Assembly: GCA_028874995.1 (NCBI GenBank)
Contig: JAPPGM010000164.1
Location: forward strand, 13,998 to 46,667
Direction of reading: 5' to 3'
DNA: 32,670 nucleotides
DNA from: Gemmatimonadota bacterium
Lineage (GTDB): Bacteria; Gemmatimonadota; Gemmatimonadetes; Longimicrobiales; Gaopeijiaceae
Below are positions 32,192 to 32,670 of the stretch, one piece after another; the stretch's first letter is position 1, and each line of letters begins with the position of its first letter. The notes under the pieces were generated by a model, which saw only the letters and a program-made list of their open reading frames with translations, did not search any database and was not told the origin of the DNA. Position numbers and translations under genes: made by a program.

Positions 32192-32670
32192 TTATCCCGC
32201 ACCCGCTTCCGGCAAACGCAATTCGTACATCACGACTCGTTCGACCTCCAGTTCGTCGATGTGTACGCCGAGCAGGTAGTCGGCCCCGAATTCGTAGATC
32301 GTGACTCCCGCCGGGTGGTCCAGACGGCACTGGAACTCACCACCGGTTCCGAATCCCCACCACTCCTTCGCGGCCTCCTCGGTACCGGGTTTGCGATAGG
32401 GAGAGACCCACACGCGGCCTTCGCGGGCGACCTGAACGGTCTCCAACGTGGGGAACACATCGGCGAACGGCCGGCGGTCGCTGATCCGGACATCATCGGT
32501 TGGGTGCCAGTCATCGCTGTCGCGTCCTCCCCGGCGCTCGATAACATCGTCCCGGTACACCTGCACATGGGTACGGATGACCTCTCTGTCCGGATCCTCC
32601 CAACGCACGATTCGGCGCAAGCGCCGTTGCTCGTCCAGCAGCCGGACTTCGGGTTCCCTCGCGGTCGCGA
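32192..32670 (-). CDS. six-bladed beta-propeller protein, C-terminal part (runs off right edge)
   Basis: The 3-prime 159 codons of another propeller gene. The visible part has LLDEQRRLRRIVRWEDPDRE, then VQVAREGRVWVSPYRKPG, and ends I-Y-E-F-G-A-D-Y-L-L-G-V-H-I-D-E-L-E-V-E-R-V-V-M-Y-E-L, which is the same ending style as copies 1-4 and 9 (G-D-x-V-L-G-V-x-x-D-E-x-x-V-E-x-V-V-x-Y-E-L). The reading frame continues to the window edge, so the start, signal peptide and GPGE loop lie outside. The strand is opposite to the other propellers. Confidence 0.8.
   Translation of the reverse strand, partial: ATAREPEVRLLDEQRRLRRIVRWEDPDREVIRTHVQVYRDDVIERRGGRDSDDWHPTDDVRISDRRPFADVFPTLETVQVAREGRVWVSPYRKPGTEEAAKEWWGFGTGGEFQCRLDHPAGVTIYEFGADYLLGVHIDELEVERVVMYELRLPEAGAG

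Overview
The window is a GC-rich stretch of bacterial chromosome. Its most striking trait is a large set of secreted six-bladed beta-propeller proteins: nine apparently intact copies, one copy cut by the right edge and one collapsed relic. Each has an N-terminal export signal, most carry an early D-S-A-G-V type motif, and all intact copies have a G-x-GPGE loop. Such expansions, together with a secreted VPS10/BNR-repeat protein, DUF4097 and TolB-like secreted proteins and MoxR/DUF58 genes, fit Gemmatimonadota (for example sponge- or soil-associated lineages). That placement is an inference from gene content; no rRNA or tRNA gene was seen.

Layout. 1-1243 (minus): MoxR ATPase and the start of a DUF58 gene. 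1393-6423 (plus): four tandem propeller lipoproteins; the last runs into a truncated AAA ATPase (6413-7168, minus). 7172-7770 is a scar-like region with no recognised gene. 7771-8468: a hicAB toxin-antitoxin pair. 8560-9750: an AAA_14/DUF4143 ATPase flanked by 44-bp direct repeats. 9838-11674 (minus): a secreted amidohydrolase and a small secreted protein. 11951-12607 (plus): a LuxR-type regulator whose receiver domain has lost its phosphoacceptor. 12815-15539 (plus): a cysteine-rich secreted peptide, a propeller lipoprotein, a DsbA-like oxidoreductase and a collapsed propeller copy. 15558-16397 (minus): a DUF4097 repeat protein. 16538-17422 (plus): an orphan, probably damaged AbiEi antitoxin. 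17325-20582 (minus): a giant BNR/VPS10 secreted protein. 20783-22618 (minus): a coupled operon of membrane protein, ECF sigma factor and zinc-finger anti-sigma. 22720-28972 (plus): a TlpA-like thioredoxin, a relic of a second one, and four propeller genes. 29249-30385 (plus): a tyrosine integrase. 30875-31798 (minus): a TolB-like repeat lipoprotein. 32192-32670 (minus): the end of another propeller gene.

How it fits together. Most genes act outside the cytoplasm: propellers, thiol oxidoreductases, amidohydrolase, BNR protein and DUF4097. They are interleaved with toxin-antitoxin genes, ATPase cassettes, an integrase and several gene relics, so this looks like a plastic accessory region in which cell-surface genes are duplicated and lost. 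Two observations may reflect undescribed biology. A 17-bp palindrome is shared by the hicAB promoter and by two propeller lipoprotein genes. A 10-cysteine secreted peptide sits directly before a propeller gene and a DsbA-like gene.
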